Of a stretch of DNA of 64,000 nucleotides, positions 48,774 to 57,207 are shown in pieces. Below the pieces are notes generated by a model. It had not been told where the DNA came from and ran no database searches. It saw only the letters and a program-made list of their open reading frames with translations. The DNA comes from an uncultured Brachybacterium sp. (GTDB taxonomy: Bacteria; Actinomycetota; Actinomycetes; Actinomycetales; Dermabacteraceae): the NCBI RefSeq assembly GCF_947500705.1, contig NZ_CANMSY010000003.1, positions 124,001-188,000 of the forward strand, read 5' to 3'. Position numbers and translations under genes: made by a program. The stretch's first letter is position 1. Every line of letters begins with the position of its first letter.

Positions 48774-49777
48774 TGAAGACCCTCGCCATCCACGCCGCCG
48801 AAGACCTCCGCTGGGAGGACGCCCCCGAGGTCGAACCCGGCCCTGATCAGGTGCGCCTGCGCATCAAGTACGTCGGCATCTGCGGCTCGGACCTGCACTA
48901 CTACTATCAGGGGGCCAACGGCGCCTTCGTGATCACCGAGCCGCTGACCCCGGGCCACGAGCTCTCCGCAGTGGTGGACCTGGACCCCAGCGGCGAGTAC
49001 GCCCCGGGCACCCCGGTCACCGTGCACCCCGCCCGCTACGGCACCTCCGCCCCGGGCATCGAGGACCGCCCCCACCTGTGGCCGGGCGGCGACTACCTGG
49101 GCAGCGCGAGCGTCACCCCGCACCGCCAGGGCGCGGCCGCGGAGCACCTCGTCATCGACCGCGCGAACCTGCGCCGTCTGCCCGAGTCGCTGCCGCTGAA
49201 GCGCGGCGCTCTCGCCGAGCCGCTCGCCGTGTCCCTGCACGCCGTGACCATCGCCGGGGACGTGACGGGCAAGAAGGCCCTGGTGCTGGGCTCGGGTCCG
49301 ATCGGCCTGCTCGCCGTCGCCGCTCTGCTCCACCGCGGCGCCGCCTCGGTGGACGCCACCGACGTGCGCCCCGAGCCGCTCGAGCGCGCCCGTGCCCTCG
49401 GCGCCGATCGCACGATCCTCGTGGGCGAGGAGACCCCCGAGCACTCCGCCTACGACGTGGTGCTCGAATGCTCCGGGGCCCCCATCTCGCTCTCCTCCGC
49501 CGTGCAGGCGGTGCGCCCGGCCGGGATCATCGTGCAGGTCGCGATCCTGCCCAACCAGGACATCCCGGTGAACCTCGCCGCGCTGGTCGCCAAGGAGGTC
49601 CAGCTGCGGGGCACCCAGCGCTTCGACACCGAGATCGACGAGGCCATCGAGCTGCTGGCCGAGGATGCCCGCTTCGACGCGGTGGTCACCCAGTCGATCC
49701 CCGCCGCCGAGGCCGAGAGCGCCTTCGCGACCGCGCGCGATGCCTCCCTCTCCGCCAAGGTGCTGCTCGAGCTCTGA
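48773..49777 (+). CDS. L-idonate 5-dehydrogenase-like zinc-type alcohol dehydrogenase
   Basis: A 334-residue MDR enzyme. The catalytic-zinc motifs GICGSDLHYY and GHE are present, and the Rossmann motif is VLGSGPIGLLAVAAL. The region that normally holds four structural-zinc cysteines has none (VHPARYGTSAPGIEDRPHLWPGG). It would oxidise a sugar acid such as L-idonate to a 5-keto form. The ATG overlaps the uxuB-like stop by one base. Substrate assignment rests on overall similarity. Confidence 0.8.
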   Translation: MKTLAIHAAEDLRWEDAPEVEPGPDQVRLRIKYVGICGSDLHYYYQGANGAFVITEPLTPGHELSAVVDLDPSGEYAPGTPVTVHPARYGTSAPGIEDRPHLWPGGDYLGSASVTPHRQGAAAEHLVIDRANLRRLPESLPLKRGALAEPLAVSLHAVTIAGDVTGKKALVLGSGPIGLLAVAALLHRGAASVDATDVRPEPLERARALGADRTILVGEETPEHSAYDVVLECSGAPISLSSAVQAVRPAGIIVQVAILPNQDIPVNLAALVAKEVQLRGTQRFDTEIDEAIELLAEDARFDAVVTQSIPAAEAESAFATARDASLSAKVLLEL

Positions 49778-49823
49778 GCAGCGCGCCGTCCGTCCGCTCG
49801 CCCTGACCCCCAGGAGATCCGCC

Positions 49824-50477
49824 ATGACCCCCGTGTCCCGCCTGTCGCTCCCCGAGCGCACCGCCTCCGCCCGGTTGATCGTCGTGATCCGTGGTGAGCG
49901 CGCCGAGCAGTACGCTCCCGTGCTCGCGACCCTCGCCGACGCCGGCATCCGTTCCGTGGAGCTGACGCTGTCCACCCCCGGCACCCTCGAGGAGCTGCCC
50001 GCGCTGCTCGAGCGCTTCGGGGACCGCCTGGACCTCGGCATCGGCACCGTCACCGACCCGGCGCAGCTGCGCACCGCCGCCGAGCGGGGCGCGCACTACA
50101 TCGTCACCCCGATCACCCGCCCCGACCTGCTGGAGGCGGCGGCGGAGGCCGGCATCGCGATCGTCGCCGGCGGGCTCACCCCCACCGAGCTGCACGCCGG
50201 CTGGGCCGCGGGGGCGGCGGCGGTGAAGGTGTTCCCGGCGTCCGTCGTGGGCCCCGGATACCTCAAGGACCTGCGCGGTCCCTTCCCCGACATCCGCGTG
50301 GTCCCCTCGGGCGGGGTGGATCTCGAGGCGGCCGCGGCCTGGCTGCGCGCCGGCGCCGACGCGGTCTCCGTGGGCGGGCCACTGGTGGGAGACGCCCTGA
50401 AGGGCGGCAGCCTCGAGGAGCTCGCCGACCGCGCCGCCCGGTTCGTGGGCGTGACCACCCGCGAGGCCGGGGCATGA
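49824..50477 (+). CDS. eda: 2-dehydro-3-deoxy-6-phosphogluconate (KDPG) aldolase
   Basis: A 217-residue class I aldolase that splits KDPG into pyruvate and glyceraldehyde 3-phosphate. Glu46 (RSVELTLSTP) and the Schiff-base Lys135 (AAVKVFPAS) are in place, with the phosphate loop PSGGVDLE. The ATG at 49824 follows AGGAG. It overlaps the KDG kinase start (ATGA), so the two final steps are coupled. Confidence 0.95.
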   Translation: MTPVSRLSLPERTASARLIVVIRGERAEQYAPVLATLADAGIRSVELTLSTPGTLEELPALLERFGDRLDLGIGTVTDPAQLRTAAERGAHYIVTPITRPDLLEAAAEAGIAIVAGGLTPTELHAGWAAGAAAVKVFPASVVGPGYLKDLRGPFPDIRVVPSGGVDLEAAAAWLRAGADAVSVGGPLVGDALKGGSLEELADRAARFVGVTTREAGA

Positions 50478-51466
50478 GGATCCCCGACGAGGGCGTCCGC
50501 GCCCCCGTCGGCCCCCGCGTGGTGGCGGTCGGCGAGACCATGGCGCTGATGCGCACCGCCTCCATCGGCTCGCTCGCGCATCTGCCCTCGGTGGACATCT
50601 CGCTGGGTGGCGCCGAGTCGAACCTCGCGATCGGGCTGCGCCGGCTGGGCGTCCCCTCCGCGTGGGTGAGCCGAGTGGGCGATGATCCGCTGGGCACGCG
50701 CGTGGCCCGCGAGATCCGCGCCGAGGGCGTCGAGGTGCACTGCACGGTCGATCCGGAGCGGCCGACGGGCCTGATGATCAAGTCCCGCCCCAGCGCCGCC
50801 ACCACCCGCGTGGACTACTACCGGGCCGGGTCCGCCGCCTCCGCCCTCACCCCGGGCGACCTCCCGGCAGGACTCATCGAGCAGGCCGAGATCCTGCAGC
50901 TCAGCGGCATCACCCCGCTGCTCTCGGACACCGCGCACGCCACGAACATCTCTGCCGTGCAGCGCGCAGTGGCGGCAGGAGTGCAGGTCAGCCTCGATGT
51001 GAACTTTCGTTCGCGGCTGGGGTCGCGGGAACTCCTCGGGCAGCGGCTGGGCGAGATCCTCGAGCACGTCGACGTCGTGTTCGGCGGGCCGGAGGAGCTC
51101 TCGATCCTCGCTCCGGACATCGCCGACACTGACCACCGGGCTCTGCTGCGGGCGCTGGAGGCCGACGGCCGCCAGGTGGTCGTGAAGCTCGGGGCCGACG
51201 GCGGCGCCGCCCTCGCGGACGGCGAGATCCATGAGGCCCCTGGGCACCGGGTGGACGTGGTCGACACCGTCGGTGCCGGGGACGCCTTCGTGGCCGGATA
51301 TCTCAGCGCTCAGCTCGACGGGCTGGACGTGCCCGCACGGCTGGCCAGGGCGAATGCCTGCGGGGCGCTGGCCTGCACCAGCCCCGGGGACTGGGAAGGG
51401 GCGCCGCGGCTGCGCGACCTCGACGCCCTGCTCTCCGGCGGCGCCGCGGACCCCGTGAGCCGCTGA
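50474..51466 (+). CDS. kdgK: 2-keto-3-deoxygluconate kinase (PfkB family)
   Basis: A 330-residue ribokinase-like enzyme that phosphorylates KDG to KDPG. The N-terminal GGAESNLAIGLRRLG and the catalytic motif DTVGAGDAFVAGY with Asp270 are clear. The ATG overlaps the eda stop. It is the last gene of the operon, 35 bp from the convergent transpeptidase gene. Confidence 0.92.
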   Translation: MRIPDEGVRAPVGPRVVAVGETMALMRTASIGSLAHLPSVDISLGGAESNLAIGLRRLGVPSAWVSRVGDDPLGTRVAREIRAEGVEVHCTVDPERPTGLMIKSRPSAATTRVDYYRAGSAASALTPGDLPAGLIEQAEILQLSGITPLLSDTAHATNISAVQRAVAAGVQVSLDVNFRSRLGSRELLGQRLGEILEHVDVVFGGPEELSILAPDIADTDHRALLRALEADGRQVVVKLGADGGAALADGEIHEAPGHRVDVVDTVGAGDAFVAGYLSAQLDGLDVPARLARANACGALACTSPGDWEGAPRLRDLDALLSGGAADPVSR

Positions 51467-51501
51467 CCGACTCAGCAGCGGCCGGCGGCAGCGGTTGGGC
51501 C

Positions 51502-53415
51502 TCAGCGGCCGGCGGCGTAGCCCTGGGCGCCGCGGGAGTTGGCGGCGGCGCGCAGCATCCCGGTGTCGGGGTCACGCATCACGCACGACAGCCGCCCCAG
51601 CGACCAGTCCCCGGCGCGCACCACCTCATGCCCGCGTGCCTCGAGCCCGGCGATGACCTCCTCACCGAGGCGATCCTCGACCACGGCCCGGCCCGGGGAC
51701 CACGTGCGGGGCCAGAAGGAGCCCGGCATCGAGAGGGTGTGCAGGGCCGGGGCGTCGATCGCCTGCTGGAGCTCGAGCCCGCCCACCAGCACGCGCAGCA
51801 GGAACAGCAGCTGCCACTGATCCTGCTGGTCACCGCCCGGGGAGCCGCAGGCCAGGACGGCCTCACCGTCCCGCAGCACCAGCGTCGGGGTGAGGGTGGT
51901 GCGCGGGCGCCGGCCGGGACGCAGGGCCGAGGGCAGCGTCTCGTCCAGCCACATCATCTGCAGGCGGGTGCCGAGGCAGAAGCCGAGGCCAGGGATGGCG
52001 GGTGAGGACTGCAGCCAGCCGCCGGAAGGGGTGGCGCTGATGATGTTGCCCCAGCGGTCGACCGCATCGAGATGGCAGGTGTCCCCGCGCGCCTCCCCGG
52101 TCGGTCGGACCGTCGGCTCCCCGGAGCTGCCGTGGTCGACGGCTTCGCCGGTGCACTGCGCGAACTCGTCGTCGGTGAGCAGCGGCGGCAGGGCCGACGG
52201 ACCGTCTCCGAGAGCGCCCGGGCGGAATTCGTGGGAGGCGTTCTCGGCGATCAGGGCGCGGCGGCCGGAGAGGTACTCGGGTGAGAGCAGCTGCTCGAGG
52301 TCGACGCCTCCGTCCGTGTCGCCGTAGTGAACGTCGCGGTCGGCGAGTGCCAGCTTGAGCGCCTCGAGGATGGTGTGGGCGCCGCGCTCGGTGGAGGGGT
52401 CGAGCTGGGTATCCTCGCAGCCGTCCAGGATGCCGAGGGCCTCGAGCAGGGCCGGGCCCTGTCCCCAGGCGCCGGTCTTGGCGACCGTCCAGCCACGGAA
52501 GTTCGCGGTGGCTGCCGTGTCGACGTGCGCCTCGGCCGCAGCCAGGTCCTCGAGGGTCATCACGCCGGCGTGATCGGCCCCGTCGGAGTGGCGGTGCGGG
52601 GTGCGCACGAACTCGGCGATGGCCTGGGCGACGGGCCCGGCGCGCCACCGCTCCCGGGCGGCGGCGATCCGAGCCTCCCGCCCGCCTGGCAGCTCGGGTT
52701 CGCTGGGCAGCTCGCGCCCATCGGGCAGCTCACTCCCGCCCGCACCGTCGGCCCCGATCCCGGCCCCGTGACCGGCGCCGGCCGCGACGAGGTCCCGCAG
52801 CACCGCGGCATACTCCGGGTTGCGGATCAGCTGCCCGGGCTCCGGCGCGGCCCCGTCCGGCATCCACAGCGCGGCGGAGCTCGGCCAGTGCTCGGTGAAG
52901 GTCTGGGCGACCGTCTCGATCTGGGCGCTGACGCGGGCGAGGACGGGATGGCCCTGCTCGGCGCAGTCGATCGCGTAGGCCAGGACGTCCTCGAGCTCCC
53001 AGGTGCCCTTCTCCTGCAGCACCAGCAGCCAGGCATCCACCGCCAGGGGAACGGCGGCGGCGAGGGCGCCGGTGCCGGGCACGGCGGTGAGGCCCTCGGC
53101 GCGGTAGTGCGCGATGCTCGCCCCGGCCGGGGCGGAACCCTGTCCCATCACCACGACGGGGGTGGGGTCTGCGGCGGTCGCCAGAATCGCCGTCATGTCC
53201 CCGCCGGGGCCGTTGAGGTGCGGCTCGACCACATGCAGCACGAAGGCGCCGGCGGTCGCGGCGTCGAAGGCATTCCCGCCGCGCTCCAGGACGCTCTGCA
53301 TGCAGGCCGTCGCGATCCAGTGGGTCGAGGCGGTCATCCCGAAGGTTCCCTCGAGCGTGGGTCGCGTGGTCGGTCCGGGCGGGACGACGAACGGGGTGGT
53401 GGGGTCAGCGCTCAC
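51502..53415 (-). CDS. Gamma-glutamyltranspeptidase family protein
   Basis: A 637-residue Ntn-hydrolase that would hydrolyse or transfer gamma-glutamyl groups. The N-terminal ASTHWIATACMQSVLERGGNAFDAA and NGPGGD motifs fit, and the probable autocleavage Thr is in GDTCHLDAVDRWGN. No clear signal peptide is seen. The GTG at 53415 is chosen because AAGGAG precedes it; a GTG at 53436 overlapping the upstream stop lacks one. It follows the ManD-like gene on the same strand, an odd pairing for a sugar-acid locus. Confidence 0.88.
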   Translation of the reverse strand: MSADPTTPFVVPPGPTTRPTLEGTFGMTASTHWIATACMQSVLERGGNAFDAATAGAFVLHVVEPHLNGPGGDMTAILATAADPTPVVVMGQGSAPAGASIAHYRAEGLTAVPGTGALAAAVPLAVDAWLLVLQEKGTWELEDVLAYAIDCAEQGHPVLARVSAQIETVAQTFTEHWPSSAALWMPDGAAPEPGQLIRNPEYAAVLRDLVAAGAGHGAGIGADGAGGSELPDGRELPSEPELPGGREARIAAARERWRAGPVAQAIAEFVRTPHRHSDGADHAGVMTLEDLAAAEAHVDTAATANFRGWTVAKTGAWGQGPALLEALGILDGCEDTQLDPSTERGAHTILEALKLALADRDVHYGDTDGGVDLEQLLSPEYLSGRRALIAENASHEFRPGALGDGPSALPPLLTDDEFAQCTGEAVDHGSSGEPTVRPTGEARGDTCHLDAVDRWGNIISATPSGGWLQSSPAIPGLGFCLGTRLQMMWLDETLPSALRPGRRPRTTLTPTLVLRDGEAVLACGSPGGDQQDQWQLLFLLRVLVGGLELQQAIDAPALHTLSMPGSFWPRTWSPGRAVVEDRLGEEVIAGLEARGHEVVRAGDWSLGRLSCVMRDPDTGMLRAAANSRGAQGYAAGR

Positions 53416-53432
53416 CGGGGCTCCTTCAGAGG

Positions 53433-54671
53433 TCACCAGTCGTGCACGGTCCCGTCGCGCAGTCTGTTCACCGGCAGGTAGGCGGGCTGGTACTCGTGCC
53501 CCGCTGCCGCCTCCTCATCGAGCTCGACGCCGAACCCCGGGGTCTCGCCCGGGTGCAGCATCCCGCCCTCGAAGCGGTAGCTGGTGCGGAACACCGACAG
53601 GGTGCTCTCGGAGTGGGGCATGTACTCCTGAATCCCGAAGTTGTGGATCGCGAGACCCAGGTGGAGGTTCGCGGCCATCCCCACCGGGGAGACGTCGGTG
53701 GGGCCGTGGAAGCCGGAGCGGATGCCGTAGACCGCGGCGAAGCTCATGATCTGGCGCAGGCCGGTGATGCCGCCTGCGTGGGTGGCCGAGGAGCGCACGT
53801 AGTCGATCAGCCGCTCGGTGATCAGGGTCTGGTAGTCGTGGACGGAGTTGAACACCTCGCCGATCGCGAGCGGGGTCACCGAGTGCTGGCGCACCAGGCG
53901 CAGCGCGGCCTGGTCCTCGCCGGGGGTGCAGTCCTCGAACCAGAACGGGTCGTAGGGCTCGAGGGACTTCGCGAGCTTCGCGGCTTCGATGGGCCGCATG
54001 CGGTGGTGGCCGTCGTGCAGCAGGTGCAGCGCGGGCCCGAACTCCTCGCGAACTCCGGCGAAGACGGTGGGCAGGTGGCGGAGGTAGGCGGCGGTGTCCC
54101 AGGTCTCCTCCGTCGGCCGCAGCGGCGCGCCCGCCGCGGCCCGCCCGGCCGGCTCGTACTCGTACTTCCCACCCGGCTCCGAGTCGTGGACACCGTAGAT
54201 CTGGTCCAGTCCGGGCACGCCCGACTGGATCCGCACGGCCTGGAAGCCCTGCTCGACGTAGCCGTGGATCGCTTCGTTGAGCCTCTCGATCGTGGTGCCG
54301 GAGGCGTGGGCGTAGGTGAGCAGGCCGCTGCGGGAGGCGCCGCCGAGCAGCTTGTACAGCGGCTCTCCCGCCTTCTTCGCGGCGATGTCCCACAGGGCCA
54401 TGTCGATCGCGGAGACCGCGGCCATCGTCACCGGGCCGCGACGCCAGTAGGGGCTGCGGTAGAGGTACTGCCAGATCGATTCGATCTGGGACTCGTCGCG
54501 GCCGATCAGGGTGGGCGCCACGTGGTCGCGCAGGTAGGAGACCACCGAGAGTTCGCGTCCGTTCAGCGTGCCGTCGCCGAGGCCGGTGATGCCGTCGCTG
54601 GTGGTCACGATGGCGGTGACGAAGTTGCGGCCGGGGCTGGTGACGTTCACGTCGATGCGATCGATGGCCAT
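53433..54671 (-). CDS. Enolase-superfamily sugar acid dehydratase, ManD/RspA-like
   Basis: A 412-residue member of the mandelate racemase group that resembles D-mannonate dehydratase. Metal ligands appear in LLHDGHHRM, FEDCTPGED and AIGEVFNS, in the order and spacing of ManD. The likely reaction is D-mannonate to 2-keto-3-deoxygluconate, which feeds KdgK; some relatives are poorly active. The ATG at 54671 follows GGAGGAG. It is divergent from an IclR regulator. Confidence 0.87.
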   Translation of the reverse strand: MAIDRIDVNVTSPGRNFVTAIVTTSDGITGLGDGTLNGRELSVVSYLRDHVAPTLIGRDESQIESIWQYLYRSPYWRRGPVTMAAVSAIDMALWDIAAKKAGEPLYKLLGGASRSGLLTYAHASGTTIERLNEAIHGYVEQGFQAVRIQSGVPGLDQIYGVHDSEPGGKYEYEPAGRAAAGAPLRPTEETWDTAAYLRHLPTVFAGVREEFGPALHLLHDGHHRMRPIEAAKLAKSLEPYDPFWFEDCTPGEDQAALRLVRQHSVTPLAIGEVFNSVHDYQTLITERLIDYVRSSATHAGGITGLRQIMSFAAVYGIRSGFHGPTDVSPVGMAANLHLGLAIHNFGIQEYMPHSESTLSVFRTSYRFEGGMLHPGETPGFGVELDEEAAAGHEYQPAYLPVNRLRDGTVHDW

Positions 54672-54815
54672 GCGAGGCTCCTCCGGGGCGAGGCCACGAC
54701 TGCGGGACCCCGAATCTGTTTTATATGATGGAACGCATATTCTGCAGTCCGTAATGAGTCTAGAGGCGCCGTGAGCACCGGGCAATCTCTGCTCATCCAG
54801 GAAGAGAGGCATGCG

Positions 54816-55631
54816 ATGACCGCTCCCGACCCGGAGGAGAAGCCAACGGCACCCGTCCACGGGGCGAGCCCCGTCGGCAGCGTCGACAAGGCGCTGATCC
54901 TGCTGGAGATCCTGGCTGGCGCCGGCCCCGAGGGGATGACGCTGCGCGACATCGCCGAGGCCGGTGGGCTGAACAAGGCGTCAGTCCACCGCTTGCTGCG
55001 AGCGCTCATGCACCGCGGGTTCGCCGAGCAGTCCGCGAGGGACCAGCGCTACCGGCTGGGCACCGCCCCGCTCGGGCTCGCCCAGGCCTACGGCACCGGC
55101 GAGAATCTGCCGACCCTGTTCGCTCCGGCTCTCGCCAGCATCTCGCAGCGCTCCCAGGAACTGGTGCATCTGGGGCAGATGGACGGCACGCGCGTGCTCT
55201 ACCTCGACAAGGTCGAGCCCGAGCGCACGCTCCGGGTGTGGTCGCGGGTGGGCAGCCGGGCCCCGGCGGCTCGCACCGCGATGGGTCGGGCGATGCTCGC
55301 GGCCGACGGGGCACGCGGAGACGCGTTGACCGCGTATGCCCAGGCCACCGAGGGAGGAGCGGACGAGGCCGGGAGCGTGATCAGCCTGCAGCACCTCACC
55401 GAGGTGGTGGATGAGGCCGCCCGCCGCGGGTGGTCCACCGAGATCGAGGAGAACGAGCCGGGCATCGCCTGCGTGGGCGTGGCCCTGACCCGCACCGGCG
55501 GGCGCTCGGTCGCCGTCAGCGTCACCGGGCCGCTCGAGCGGATGGGGGCGGCGCGGCGCAAGGAGGTCGGCGCGCTCCTGCGTGAGGAGCTGAGCCGGCT
55601 CGCCCCGGCCGGGTTCGAGCTCGCCCGCTGA
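54816..55631 (+). CDS. IclR-family transcriptional regulator
   Basis: A 271-residue repressor/activator. The HTH region GSVDKALILLEILAGAGPEGMTLRDIAEAGGLNKASVHRLLRALMHRGF is followed by an IclR effector domain (ARTAMGRAMLAADG, GIACVGVAL). The ATG at 54816 follows GAGAGG; an upstream GTG at 54771 is possible. It is divergent from the ManD-like gene and probably controls it through the AT-rich spacer at 54718-54760 (GGAACGCATATTC). Confidence 0.9.
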   Translation: MTAPDPEEKPTAPVHGASPVGSVDKALILLEILAGAGPEGMTLRDIAEAGGLNKASVHRLLRALMHRGFAEQSARDQRYRLGTAPLGLAQAYGTGENLPTLFAPALASISQRSQELVHLGQMDGTRVLYLDKVEPERTLRVWSRVGSRAPAARTAMGRAMLAADGARGDALTAYAQATEGGADEAGSVISLQHLTEVVDEAARRGWSTEIEENEPGIACVGVALTRTGGRSVAVSVTGPLERMGAARRKEVGALLREELSRLAPAGFELAR

Positions 55632-55637
55632 GAGGTG

Positions 55638-55654
55638 CCGGTCTGGCCGACCGG
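55638..55654. terminator. Short hairpin after the IclR gene
   Basis: CCGGTC (55638-55643) and GACCGG (55649-55654) pair around a 5-nt loop, 6 bp after the IclR stop. Confidence 0.4.
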
Positions 55655-55764
55655 TGGCCTGCCGTGGTCGAGATCGACGTTCGGAACACTTTGCGCGACA
55701 CAAGATGGTCCGATCGTCACTCTCGGTGCCGGCCCGACTGGCCGACGACGCTGAACGCCGCGCG

Positions 55765-56256
55765 TCACCCGGCGAGCGCGGCGTACTCCTCGCTGAGCGT
55801 CATGTACTCGCTGTCCCAGACGTCCATGCCCGGGATCCTGCCGCCGGTCACGGCACCGGTGAGTCGGTCGAGGTACCACTCCCAGCCCGGGCCGATGTCG
55901 TGCACCATCTCGACCGGCACGTCGTGGTGGGTCAGCGCGACCTGCGTGCCGCCGTCGGCGTCGGGGGTGAGCTCGAGGCTCAGGGTCCAGGTGCCCTCCA
56001 TGGACGCGCTGACCGTCAGCAATCGGCCCGGCTCGCAGGCGTGGATCGTGTAATCAGAGGTGGACGCCTCCCCAGGCTCCGCCGTCATGGTGACCTGGAC
56101 GGAACCGCTCGCGGGGTCACCGGTGTATGTCCCGTACCAGGTGGCGAGCAGCGCGGAGCGGCTCACGTGCTCCCAGATCCGGGCTGCCGGGGCGGCCACG
56201 ACGCGGGTGAGCACGAGGTCGCGGCCTGCGGTGTCGAGGGTTCCGGTGATGGTCAT
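55765..56256 (-). CDS. SRPBCC (AHSA1-like) domain protein
   Basis: A 163-residue protein of the START/Bet v1-like fold: LVLTRVVAAPAARIWEHVSRSALLATWYGTYTGDP at the start and TQVALTHHDVPVEMVHDIGPGWEWYLDRL near the end, both typical of AHSA1-like proteins. The ATG at 56256 follows GGAGGAG. The ligand or partner is unknown. It is convergent with the IclR gene and shows no link to the sugar-acid genes. Confidence 0.85.
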   Translation of the reverse strand: MTITGTLDTAGRDLVLTRVVAAPAARIWEHVSRSALLATWYGTYTGDPASGSVQVTMTAEPGEASTSDYTIHACEPGRLLTVSASMEGTWTLSLELTPDADGGTQVALTHHDVPVEMVHDIGPGWEWYLDRLTGAVTGGRIPGMDVWDSEYMTLSEEYAALAG

Positions 56257-56348
56257 CTGCACTCCTCCGACGGGGACGCGGAGCAGCTCCGCGCACTCAC
56301 CCAGAGTAGTCCTCGCGGGGTGACGAAGCATCGTGGTATTCCTGTGCC

Positions 56349-57131
56349 ATGAGTGCTCCTTCGACCTCGCTGTCCGCCCCGGACCGAGTACTTCACGCCG
56401 CCCTCCGCGCCGGACGCACCGCGGAGGTGCTCAACCTGCTCGAGCCGCTTTCTGTGGTGCAGAGGCGTCGGGCCTGGAACGCGGTGAGGAAGTCGGCGGA
56501 TGCCATCGACGCGGCGCCGATCGGGGAGCGCGACGAGCAGGGGCGTTGGAGCGGGAGCCTGCGCCGGGGTCACCACGATGCCGCGTCCGTGGCCAGGCTG
56601 GCGACACGCACAGCGCCGGCCGCGACGAGAGTGCATCCCGTGGAGCTGCCGATCGCCCGGGACATCATCCCGAGGCTGTTCCCCGACGATCTCCAGGGAT
56701 TCGTCGAGGCGTGGGCGCAGCGATTCGTGGCGAACCCCAAGGCATGGGACCGGAACCGGGGCATCGAGGCGATGTTCGACTGGGCGCAGAGCGGGCTGAT
56801 ACCGCCGCCCACCCAGCGCGGCGCCGTCCTGCTCCTGATCTCCCAGCCGGGCCTCTCACGCTATCTGGAGGAGCGTCCGATCCTGATCGACACCACGCTG
56901 CCGAGGCTGTTCGAGGTGGCGGGTCAGAAGGGGGTCTCGGCCCCGCAGCGGGACGAGACGATGCCCGGACTCACCCTCGGTGCGCACATCATCCCGCGCT
57001 TGATCCGGGAGGGTCGATGGGAGCGGGCGCAGGTGCTGGGATGGTGCGGGCACGCCCTGGCGATTCCCCGCAGCGAGTACGAGCTGCGGTGGTTCCGTGC
57101 GTTGAGGGAACGCCTCCTCGGCTCCGCCTGA
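56349..57131 (+). CDS. Protein of unknown function, 260 residues
   Basis: No family is recognised with confidence. The protein is mainly helical, rich in Leu and Arg, with segments such as LLISQPGLSRYLEERPILIDTTLPRLFEVAG that recall the repeated units of large actinobacterial helical proteins (perhaps DUF6493-like), of which this could be a shortened form. There is no signal peptide or membrane helix. The ATG at 56349 has no strong ribosome binding site. It is followed by a 28-bp tandem repeat. Confidence 0.65.
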   Translation: MSAPSTSLSAPDRVLHAALRAGRTAEVLNLLEPLSVVQRRRAWNAVRKSADAIDAAPIGERDEQGRWSGSLRRGHHDAASVARLATRTAPAATRVHPVELPIARDIIPRLFPDDLQGFVEAWAQRFVANPKAWDRNRGIEAMFDWAQSGLIPPPTQRGAVLLLISQPGLSRYLEERPILIDTTLPRLFEVAGQKGVSAPQRDETMPGLTLGAHIIPRLIREGRWERAQVLGWCGHALAIPRSEYELRWFRALRERLLGSA

Positions 57132-57137
57132 GTTCGT

Positions 57138-57207
57138 CAGCCCGCGGGTCACAGCTCGCGCGACTCAGCCCGCGGGTCACAGCTCGCGCGTCTCAGCCCG
57201 CGCGTCT
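57138..57207. repeat. 28-bp tandem repeat, two and a half copies
   Basis: Copies at 57138-57165 and 57166-57193 differ at one base, and a 14-bp partial copy follows to 57207. Each begins CAGCCCGCG. The last part reaches the stop of the convergent membrane protein gene. It probably arose by slippage. Confidence 0.85.
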
